A stretch of DNA of 64,000 nucleotides from the NCBI GenBank assembly GCA_036852015.1, contig JAANDG010000182.1:124001-188000 (forward strand). Reading direction: 5' to 3'. Under the pieces are notes generated by a model. It was not told the DNA's origin. It saw only the letters and a list, made by a program, of their open reading frames with translations, and did not search any database. Positions 26,096 through 36,900 of this stretch are shown here, piece by piece. The stretch comes from Pelodera strongyloides. Taxonomy: Eukaryota; Nematoda; Chromadorea; Rhabditida; Rhabditidae. Made by a program: the position numbers and the translations under genes. Numbering within the stretch: position 1 is the stretch's first letter; every line of letters starts with the position of its first letter.

Positions 26096-27292
26096 AATAC
26101 GAAGCGGGAGGCGGGAGGTAGGGGACTTTTCTCTTTTCATTAGTACAAGGGAAAAGAGAACGGATAAACGGATAGGATATAGGGTACAAAGAACGAACAA
26201 TTGCTGGTGGTATGGAACTGGCGAAAAAGACCAGATTCACAATGTCACAATTCACTACGATGCGGAACACTAATGGAATTGAGCATAAGCGACTAACTAG
26301 ACTAGAAACCTCAACTCACACTCGCAATACCTGAATGCGAATGTTGTACCTAGCCTGGGCCTAGGATACACTGCTGTGAAGTATACTTTTCCATAAGCTA
26401 AAATATTGGATAGTGTGGGGGTGTGTGAATATTGAGAATATGTACTGCGCATAAAACAACTTCAACTTCTATGACAAATGAGAAATGAGAAAGAGCAGCA
26501 AGTGTGAAACATGGAAGTACAATTAAAAAACAGAGACAGGACAGGGAATAACACACCCGCTTTAAAGTAAACGTATGTGAAAACTGTATAATAACCGAAA
26601 CATGCAAACAGTATAAGAATTAAGAATCAACTTATCAACTATTAGCTTAAAATAGAAAACATACAAACGCGGCTGAGAAGCACAATTGTGTGTGGCGTGA
26701 ACTGGTCGGAGACCTGAAAAATATAAGTATAGTCAAAGTTTCTTGCAATACACATAAAAATCGTACGTTGGCTAGTTGGCTTATTTGGAAACAATTCTAG
26801 TCAATTTACAATAAGAAGTAAACTAGGCACATAAATAAGTAAATAAAAAATAATAGCAAACATAGTTTAAAAAGAAAATAATAAATGGCTCAAGAAACCG
26901 ATTTTTCTTCACGGGACAGTATTGGTGTATCACAAGTTTATATATAAAGATTTAAGATTTTCCCTAGCCGGCACCACACCGGAATAAACACATGCATACG
27001 AACAGTAAAACAAATTGCTCATATTCGCAAGCATGTTGGGAAAACGAATTAAGGAATTATATAATATATAATAAATAAACAAAAGAATTAGGAATGGATC
27101 GAATGCACAAAGAAAACGATTAGTCAGGTATATCCTCTAGATACATAAAAACTGAAATATTTCAAAAGATGGAAAAGCACCTGGCGCAGAGCAATGCATG
27201 TGCTCGAAACGGTTAAATCATATATAAAGAGGCACGTTAGAGATGAAGTGAAACCGCTGACTATCAATAGGAAAAGTTATGAAAAAAATGGA

Positions 27293-28000
27293 TTAAAAAT
27301 GTTCCTCCAAATCATTTTCGGGTTTTACGGCGGAGGTTCCTGGCTTAGGTTCGTCGCCCTAAAAACATGTTAGAAGTAATGCATACTAACCCTCTAACCC
27401 AGTTCATAAAAAAACTCATATTTTTTATTTTTATTCAAATAATCTAGCCATATTTCGGTTGTTTCAGTACAACAGACGTTCTTAAAAAACGGCATATTTA
27501 TTTATTTATTTAAATAAATAAATATTAAGAAACCCACGTGTTTTCTATTTGTCCTTTCCTCCTCCATTTGTCGCATTTCTTCAACTGTTATCTGAAATAC
27601 ATTGCATATGTAAACCTCCGGAGACGGATAAGATGCTTGTTACGCCGCTTTATATCAGGTTACTGTGAATTCACATGTGCAATTATTGATGGGAGTTCTA
27701 AACTTATAAATATTACCAAATCAGCACCTCTGTAAGTCCTGTTTCCCTCGTGTCGTCAATTTCTCCAGCAAGCACGACGTTCTCACCGCGGATAAGCAGA
27801 AACCCATGCCTAATATCACTATAGTTCTTTCCCATAAAGGTCCTTTCCACAACCTCGTCGAGGACAAGGTTCGCAAACTGATCGATTGACCTAAGACAAC
27901 CGATAAGCTTTCGACCATCACGAAGTACGACGAGCATTTTCTTGTCGAGAAGTTCAAGTAAACTGAGAGCTCCCGGAAGATAGGGGTCAGGCAAATCCAT
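27293..28000 (-). CDS. lsm-1: LSM1, Sm-like subunit of the LSM1-7 mRNA decay ring, 130 aa
   Basis: Subunit specific to the cytoplasmic LSM1-7 heptamer, which binds oligoadenylated 3' ends and promotes decapping in P bodies. Exons 28000-27728, 27591-27538 and 27358-27293 give 131 codons including the stop. The first exon carries the whole Sm fold: Sm1 at about residues 16-50, with LVVLRDGRKLIGCLRSID and FANLVLDE, and Sm2 at 67-82, with IRGENVVLAGEID. The tail after ETGLTE has EEMRQMEEE and is short and acidic, as in LSM1 rather than LSM8. The ATG is 1 nt after a tttgcag acceptor, a strong sign of trans-splicing. The gene is divergent from rps-9. Length agrees with the family (human about 133 aa). 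Confidence 0.95.
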
Positions 28001-28594
28001 CCTGCAAATAGTTTAGATGCATGAGCAGTTAGTGAAAGATTGGCGAACGCTGACAATGCATCTACTTAATTTAATTTTGAAAGACAAACCGAGGGAAATA
28101 TATAATTGTGCAGGGTCTCAGATGCACAGCGAGTGTTTTCGCATAAAGGAACTCAACTATAAAGTGTTTACGTAAAGGAAGAGTGAGGGAATTCTGATAC
28201 AAAAGTAGAGAAGTAAAAAAGTTGAAGGAAAAAAATCGAAAAAAAAAAAAAATTCCAAAAAATATACAACGCAACAAAACTAATTACGGCGACTACACCT
28301 GTTCCGGACAACGATCAAACATTTAAATTCGCGGGTTTTGCCTGATTTTCTCTCTTTCTTTGGAATCTCGCCAACTATCCTTTTCTGCTACTTTTTGAAT
28401 AAAATCCTATTTTTTGAAAAATATTTTGTATGAAGTAACTTCTTTTCTATTGGTTTTTACTTTTAAATACGTGTACTTGTTTGTCACGATTTTTTGTCTG
28501 GACGTTTTCATGTGTTTTCTTGTTTTTTTTGTAATAATTTGGTCTTTGTTAGTTAAATTTGGGCTGATTTTAATTTACGCTTTGCAGGTAATTC
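28001..28594. promoter_or_regulatory. Shared upstream region of lsm-1 and rps-9
   Basis: The 594 bases between two divergent start codons. Acceptors sit at both edges: tttgcag ending at 28002 on the minus strand and gctttgcag ending at 28587 on the plus strand. No TATA element can be assigned with confidence. Divergence implies that promoter or outron elements for both genes lie here. Confidence 0.55.
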
Positions 28595-29648
28595 ATGGTC
28601 AACCGTCGGATCAAAGCGGTCCATAGCAAGACCTACAAGACCCCTCGTCGCCCGTACGAGAAGGAGCGCTTGGACCAGGTTTGTGTTTTTCGTTATTGTT
28701 TATTTGTGTTAGTTCTGTATATACAACTGAATAATTCCAATGCGCGATTTTTTCTTACCTTTGTCCACGCGTGTACAGCTGTTTTTGTTCATTTAATTTT
28801 TTTATGCCGACACGTATTCAATTCTCCATTATTTTCACTTTAGGAACTGAAACTCGTTGGAGAGTTCGGTCTCAGATGTAAGCGTGAGGTATGGAGAGTC
28901 AAGTACACACTCGCTAAGATTCGTAAAGCTGCCCGTGAGCTGCTCACTCTTGATGAGAAGCACGAGCGCAGACTTTTCGAAGGAAATGCCCTTCTTCGTC
29001 GCCTTGTTCGTATTGGAGTACTCCCTGAGGATAAAATGAAGCTCGATTACGTTCTTTCCCTCCGTGTTGAGGATTTCCTCGAGCGTCGTCTGCAGACTCA
29101 GGTGTTCAAGCTTGGACTTGCCAAGTCTATCCATCATGCTCGTTGCTTGGTTCGTCAACGCCACATTCGGTTCGTTTTTATTTATTTATTTTTCTGTTAA
29201 TAATATGTATTAACTGATTCTCATTTCGTACGTAATTGGTCCAGTGATTCAAAACTACGTTGTACTTTTTTGTCTGTCGGTATACTGAAATTCGTTGACG
29301 TGTGTGTGTATTCTGTACGCACTCACCGATGTTTCAAAGGAGCTATTCAGTTTAAACTTTTATCCCATGTGTAAGCATACACCAGACAATCGTAACTGAT
29401 ACCAAATATGGTCGTCAGATCTTTGTCTTGTCGTCTTCCGTGTAGCTTTTTTCATGTTCTGATTTAGAGTTCGCCGCCAGATTGTCAACGTTCCTTCCTT
29501 CATTGTCAGACTGGACTCTCAGAAGCATATTGATTTCTCTCTGCAGTCTCCTTATGGAGGTGGCAGACCTGGACGCGTGAAGAGAGGAAAGGCTAAGGCC
29601 GGAGGTGGCGGCGGAGACGATGATGATGCCGGATCAGATGAAGAGTAA
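28595..29648 (+). CDS. rps-9: 40S ribosomal protein S9 (uS4), 196 aa
   Basis: Small-subunit ribosomal protein binding 18S rRNA near the mRNA entry channel. Exons 28595-28678, 28844-29169 and 29468-29648 total 197 codons with the stop. The protein starts [20 protein letters not shown], a nematode-type N-terminus, and continues with [20 protein letters not shown]. The S4 RNA-binding domain covers about residues 107-170, with [19 protein letters not shown]. Near the end come [14 protein letters not shown] and an acidic Gly/Asp tail. The ATG is 7 nt after a gctttgcag acceptor. Codon use is biased to C/G-ending codons such as CGT, AAG and CTC, as in highly expressed genes, unlike the AT-rich surroundings. 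It is divergent from lsm-1. Confidence 0.97.
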
Positions 29649-30910
29649 TTTGTTATTGTTGATAAATGATTGTTATTAATATATTTTCGATTGTCTTTTT
29701 TCTGTTGCATTTATCGCGACCTCTTCTATGGCCGTAGAGGTCTGACTACATAATTGAAGTGCGTTGTATAGTTATGTCCTCAACAAATAGCTCTCAATTA
29801 AGTAAATTCTAAGTGTAAACATTAAGACTAAATTGTATTAGTTAACATTCTGATGTTAAATGTGGGAAATATAATACAAGCAGTGACATAGGAATATTAA
29901 ATACGGGTGGGTTGTCAGTTGTCGCCCCGTTTCCCTAAGACATAAAAAACCCGAGTCTTCGGAGTTTCAATGGGGGTATGGTAAGGCCGTGCAACGAGTG
30001 ATGTCTATACCTATGTTGCGGCCATTAACTGCTATGTAAATTGGTACCGTGAAATCTGCGCATTGCAAACGTGTCTGCACGAGCAATTGCATATTCTACA
30101 ATTGACATTTAAGAACAACAATTCACTGACGTACGCTATAATTTGTATTAAAACGATCAGCGGTGTTGTGTTTCTGTTTACTGTTGTTTTCGGTAATTCA
30201 CGACGCATAGAAAACAAAACTTTATTTCATCACGTAAAACAAGCAGTTTAGAACATGTAAATCCATAATCTCAATAGGGCGGCATAAAGACAATTATAAC
30301 TTTGAAGACGTTTAGTTAATATAACTTACTGTGGGCTATGAATTTATAGGTGATGCAGTGTTCGCCACCCAATTCGCCCCATCTTGGTACTACCACCAAA
30401 GCGTTATATTAATTAGAAGACAAATAAATACTCTCATAATACATTTTCGATGCTTGTCGGGTAGTTAACAAATGTTGTCTGGTAACAAGTCCAGACTAAT
30501 GTTAAGAGTGACATAATTAAGTGGATTTGAGTATTGAATACCTATTATGCGCTAGATAACACTGAAAATTTGCGTCGTGCTTGTTTTTGTTCTACCCTAA
30601 AACAAGGGGTATAATGTCCGTACAGGGGCTATCATAATTGATGCGAAGAAATGGCTATGTAATGCTGTGGAGCAGCACCTTGTTTACTTTAGGCGTATTG
30701 GTTGAGACTGTAGCGTTGAGCGAGAAGTCGCGTACAACCGGCCTTTTGTCTGAAATTGAGCGATAATTATGTTTGTTAATACATTGCCTGAAATGTTTCG
30801 CGCCATAACTAGCTTTGCTGCCTTACGGTATGTGTACTTTGATGTGTATGTGATGAGTACAGTATACTATTACTAAAGGGATAATAGAAGAAAGCTTAAT
30901 TACTGATTTC
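29649..30910. other. Intergenic between rps-9 and the MBL-fold gene
   Basis: About 1.26 kb between convergent 3' ends, holding presumed 3' untranslated sequence. Both strands are open near 30032-30251, but with no splice context. No gene recognised. Confidence 0.5.
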
Positions 30911-33900
30911 TCACCTGTAATGGGGGAGTACTCGGAAGGGAGTTCCATGTCCTGGCACGATCCAATCAGCCATACACACGATAAGGTTCGCGTTCTGACG
31001 CTTGATTGCTGAATCCCATACACCCTCGTCGGAAAGAATGTCGCGCTGAAAATGAAGTTGAGAGTGCTTCCATTAGTTGAAGTCTGATGGAGCTACCTGT
31101 ATAGAGTTACTGAAACATGAAGAAAGTTGCTAGGAGATTGTATATTTACCTACAACTATGCTCTGTTTCGTTACTCGTTACCGCACCCACCAACAATGAA
31201 AAACCAATAGAATAAATGGGTCAAGTCCTTTACTAGAAAGCCTTCAGAACACATGTGAGAAACTCTGTGTACTGTTGTGTATACTTGTTGTGATGGGGAC
31301 TAATGTCCTTATTCAACGAAAAGCAATTAACCTTCTCAGCAATTAGCTGCTCGTTGGGGATGAGATCTCCAGAAATGGCCATTGTACCGTAACCAGCCAC
31401 TCCGTGCACAAGTACCGTAAGATCGTGTTGTGTATGACCGGGAGTCTTCCATACTTCGATATTCTGCGACAATTTTCTGTAGGGACGCTGAAAGTGTTAA
31501 AAAGTTATGACTTGACATCTATGCGCTACTGCGCAAAACTGTTCCATGAGCTCTACAGTACCTTCTCATGTGAGTGTGGTTTCAGTTTTGTAGGAAACTA
31601 GTCTCGACACTCATTTCGCTTACACTTCATTGTATTAATCATAAATAATCTATACGTGAATTCCAGGGGACGAGGTTTCGTTTACCATTGGTTGGTCTGT
31701 ATGCCTGCACCAATCGCAAGTCTACAACGTACAACCTATAACCATAATAAACTACATCCTATAACCCTAAACTGTAAACTAAACTGCAACTTACATCCTT
31801 GAGTTCTGTGGGCATCACGTGTCTTCCGATGAATTCTAGAGAGTGGAAGAGCACTGGTTTCTGGCCGAAGAAGTTGAGATTGCCCATGACACCGGGGTGT
31901 GCGTGCGTGATGACGACGGCGTTGATCTGGTCGAGGGTGATCTGCTCCTTGGCGAGGCCTGAAGTCAAGAAATAAATATAAGAAATCAGTAGAATACACC
32001 GGAAACAGTGCAAGGCCGTATTCACCAACACGCACGGATCACTCCCTGGCTCCCCAGGGAACTAGAGAGTGTGTAGAGAGTGCGAGAGCAGAGATTCAGT
32101 GCGCTCGTGAGCCTAGGGAGGGCTCCCTGTGTGTTACTGAATACGGCCTCAGGACTTGCATAGCAAGAGCATAGACTGTCAGCTTTATGCCTCAAGGTTG
32201 AGGTGCTTATCGAAACAATCTTGATTATGATTATTAGTGCTACATATAAATTACGCCCCAACTATTTTACAACAGACTAGCACTTTTTCATGTGAAATAA
32301 TGCAAAGTCAACTGTATGGGAGGTCACGGTTGGTGACGTGTGTATGCATAACACTCTGAAACAAACAAAAAAAAACACGAAAAATCACTCACAAAAAGAT
32401 GAAAGACGTGAATACAGTGCAGGATTAGTGGGAGTTGTTAGCAAATAAAGTTGGTTAATCAATAAATCGATAAATGTGTGTTATTCTGGTGATCGGTGTT
32501 TTCTTTCTTCCTCTCGGATCTCAGTTTATTGACTTTCAGGTTCACCTCCTTGATGCGAATAGTGGAGTAGGTGTGGACCAAAAGTAACAGTAACCAGAAT
32601 TGAGCCATGGAGAATGCGCCTCCAAGTGCTATTCCCACAAGAGCTGCCATATCTACCGTAGCCTTCTCCTCAAAATAGTCCCACGACGAATTCTGGGCAA
32701 TTAGACGTCCGATAATTGAAAAGTCTGTGAGCACAAAGTAGGCGAGACTTGCTGTGGCGAGGGTGGTGAGCACGGCAGTGACTCCTTTGAGCACGATCTC
32801 GGGGACGAGCCAGAGTGAGCGACTCGCGGCTATACCATGCCATGCCCCCATCACACAGAATAGGTGAATCACGTAGAAACAAGTGCAAGTGACAAGAGCG
32901 GCCAGGGAAAAGGAGTTGTATCTGAACAATGTTTCAGTTTTTCGATATTAGTTACGGTACAACCATGGTGCAACTAAGGTATGTGATAAATTGTCACTCT
33001 AGCTGTAGGATTTTAATTGAAAACTGTATGTTACATTTTAGATGTGTGTAATGAAGTTCTACTCACTGTATGACAAAGAATTTAGTTTATCGTGTTTATC
33101 TATGAACCTATGGGCGGAACACTATATGAACATACTATTAAACGATTGATAACCAGAGGATCAGCCCATAGTTTGTCGCCTCCACTACCGACTTACCCTT
33201 GATGTTTAAAGAAATCAAAGCATTTGACGAATAGAGCGGTTAGGACGGTGAGATCAAACAGTCCGACCATTATACCACAGGATTTGATACGAGCCGAAGT
33301 ACAGCCGCAGCCAGAAGACGTGCGTAACGTGAGGTCGGAGACGTGCATGGTAGTAATTAGGTTCTGGAGTAATTAACTTTTGACCTATCCCTGGCGGACC
33401 CTGCACCTGGACACCTCGAATTCAGAAAACTAGATCTTCAGATCTCAGTAGATAAGTTTCCGTATCGGAGGGAAAAACCCGTGAAGACGCGAGTTCAGCT
33501 CAAACCAGTGATAAACAAGCTCCGCTTCGATTGGAAAATCAGATCCTAGAAGATAGATTTGCGTGGCTGGAGTGCAAGTGGAGTTTCGAATATAAAACGT
33601 TCAGTCGATCCAATAAGTCAGTATATCAGTAACTCCTGGAGGACACCTTAGGCGCCCAAAATATGCCTCTCCTGAAGGATGAAAATACGTTCTCCTTTAG
33701 GACCGAAGATTGACTCATCTAGGTTATTGGTAGGCATCTTTCCCCCGCTTTTCTTATTACCTCTCTCCCTTTTTGCATTCTTTCCTGCCATTCGTACACT
33801 CTCTCTCCCTCCATCCCTACCTCACCGTTTCTCTCTCTCATTATTGCTCTCTCTCTCTCTTCCCCCTTTTCTGTTTCTCTCTCACTCCAGTGCGCTCTCT

Positions 33901-36900
33901 CTCCTTGTTTCCCATAACCAAACTTCTTCGCATATTTGGATGTCCTTTTCTCCCCTTCACCAGGTAGACAAAATTCAATTTGGAGGTCGATTTGCCGATT
34001 GAGTTACAAGTTTGTTCCCGACGTCTTCACTCGAATGCGTTTAGAGGAATTCTAATGTCAAACCTGAGAAGGATAGAGGATATTCTAAAGTACTATTTAT
34101 ATGCTGACCTATTTCCCAGGAAAAGTAATCCAATAAATGGTCTAAGCGAAGCAACGCATGCAATGTGCAAGGGTAAGTAGGAGTGAAAACAGGAAACAAA
34201 GATTTGGGGTAAGAGACTTAGAATTGATAATACCCAAAGAGCGTTTCTTATTTCCCCAAGTACTGTTGTATCTGATAATACGGTCCTCATAACTTACTGT
34301 GGAGCAGTCGCTCTGTATCAGAAGAAGCTCCAGTGTCTACAAGGAGTGTGTATCCACCATCGTTGATCAGAGTTATGGCCCCGACCATTTCTTGTTGTCC
34401 GTCCTAAATAAAGAAGAATAATTGGCCAAATTGGTATCCAAAAGTCCAGGCTTACGTCGAGGAGGCCAACGTAAGCAGGCTAATAAATGACGCTTTGACT
34501 ATCATAAACCTATAAATCGAATAAATCGTAGTGAGGTGAGGTCTGCAAGTATGCTGAAAATTTACCGTATTTTGGAACTACACGAGAATATTTTTTAATT
34601 TTTCATATTAGAGATGCAGGTTACGTGCATAAATACTGTAGTATTGACAGAATCACACTGATTTTTTTGGGATACTTGCAAACGAGTATTCTGTTGTAGC
34701 GACATTTTTGCGTATAATAAGAAGAAAGATAAAACGTCAAGTGCTTTATCAAATAAACAAAAGAAGGCTAGTGTGTGGTCGAGCTCAATTGCAAAATAGT
34801 ACTGAATAACACTCAAACATTCAAATCTTTTAGTTCTAGAGTTACAAAACATGATCCTCAGCGAATCTTGGAACCTGACAATGTGCTTCTGTTCTTCCTA
34901 AAAGAAAGATCCCACTCACCTTAAGAGCTCTGATAGATCCTGATTGAAGGACGGAGACATTGACACTGGCAGAGGGCGCAGTGGTGCTTGTCCAGATCCT
35001 GGCCCATGGATTCGCTTTCTGTGTGGTCGGTCGTTGTGTGGTGGTCGTCGTTGTCGTCGTTGTCGTGGTTGTTGTGGTTGTGGTGGTGGTCGAAGTTGTT
35101 GTCGTCGTCGAGGTGGTCGTGGTTGTCGGCTCGCTGTAATAATTTGGAACAGTGCCAACCAGAAGAAGATAGAGAAAGTGAGTTGGAGGTATAGAGGAAG
35201 AGACAGAGAGTGACACTAAAAGTGAGCAACTTGAAACTGACGTAATAATTGCTAGAACGGCAGCAAAACTATATAAATGAAGAAGGAAGCGGCTCTGTTA
35301 CACTATGCCACTCCATTTAGATTTTTTTACTACTGTACATGGATGACGGTCAAAAATCTAGAGTACTTCTCAATCACGTCTATTCAATCCAAATGAAGGT
35401 TCAACTATCTGATAGTGTAATATCCTACGTTGTTGTCACAGTGGTCGGCATCGTCTCGGTCTCTGTTGGTGTCACAGTTTCCAGAGTTGGTGTCACACGG
35501 TTGTAGGCGGATGTCCAGCCGGTTCTAAAATGTATTTGTGTCAGAGGGCGACACGGTGACGATGACTCGAGCATGCCCGTTACCTAACCTCCAGCATCGG
35601 TTGGTTTCAAAAATCGAAACGTTTGATGGACAACTGCATTAATATGTAGTTATGCTAAGTAAACTAAGCTCGGTCTTTTGTTCTAATCACACTCATTTGC
35701 ATGATGCATGATAATGCATTATCCAAAATCCATTTTAAAAACCGGATGTTATAACGCTTTAACCCGGAGATGCAAAGGCTTCTCATTGGTAATAATTTCA
35801 ATTGCGCACGAAAAAAAAGAGCTCAATGGCGCTCTTGCCCATGTGTTTTTAGCACAAGAAGCAAGCAATATAATAATACAACCACAAGTATAAGGGCGTA
35901 AAGTCTGTAAAGGTTCCTAAGCAATATCTACCTGTCCTTCTTGATGTACCATGGGGTGTTCTTGGTGGGCAGTGTTGGCAGGGACTTCCATGATGCCGCA
36001 GTCGGAGTCACAGTATTCCAGTTGAAAGGAGGTCGGGGAGAAGAGTTGCGAACTGAAATGCAATGAGCTACAATTATATGCAGTTCATTGGACATCATGA
36101 ACACCATTTCTAACACCATTTTGAACACCATTTCCTGCATAGTTTCGTAGGGTTCGGTTGAAATAACGAATTGTACCTTTTTTAAATCTTTCAACTGACA
36201 AGGAAAAATAGACTCGTGTCCCACAGGTTACCCTAAACAAAGTGTCCGAACACACAAGTACAATTTCTATGAATTAAACAAGAAACTCTTCACATATTAA
36301 AAAAAATTCCGATTTGTTTCTTTAGAACGTTTGAATTTCCCCAAATCATCAATTCAGCGCTGTATCAGCTAAGAAGGTGTCACATCGGCTCACGCTTCAT
36401 CTCTACGAGAGAGAGAGAGAGACAGAGAAAGAGGGAGAGAGATAGGGACAGAGGGTAAGAGAGAAAATCAGAGATTGAGTCTGAGAAAGAGAGAGACCAT
36501 AGAGCCTAGACATCCAGCACGATATGCTCCAAGTTTGCGCGCACTCCTCAGGCGATCTCTTTTGTTTGCTCTAGTTTGGTATGGGGTGGGCATAAGTACG
36601 GGCGCATACATCCGCGCCGGGGCGCGCGCGTAAGGCGGGAGGTAGGCTTTAGGCGAGAGAGGTGCTAAGTCGCGAAATGCGCGCCGCGTGAAGAGTTATC
36701 ACAACAAGAAGGTGTGAAATGTGGACGATGTTCAAGTGGTCGACTTCACGCCATTCGGTAGCATACGCATAACAGAAGCACCCTGAGGTGTGACAGAGAA
36801 TGAGGAAGAGAGAGAGAGAAGGATAGAGAGAGGTAGAGGGAGAGAAAGAAGAACATAGAGAGAGGCAGAAAGAAGAGAAAGAGAGACACTAGAGAACTAG

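Larger units (their letters stand above)
22600..27292. other. 4.7 kb without a recognised gene
   Basis: Lies between the start of the UMP-CMP kinase and the end of lsm-1, which are on the same strand. AT-rich, with a GA-rich tract at about 23070-23115, (AAT)n near 23640, (AC)n near 24533 and two foldback elements. Lack of any exon pattern over this length is notable for a nematode. Enhancers or noncoding RNAs cannot be excluded. Confidence 0.5.

Noticed and set aside
33679..34002. Ser/Leu/Phe-rich frame
   Set aside because: Caused by a CT-rich microsatellite in an intron.
34916..35229. Alternative Arg/Pro-rich and Asp/His-rich frames
   Set aside because: Shadow readings of the polythreonine exon of the MBL-fold gene.
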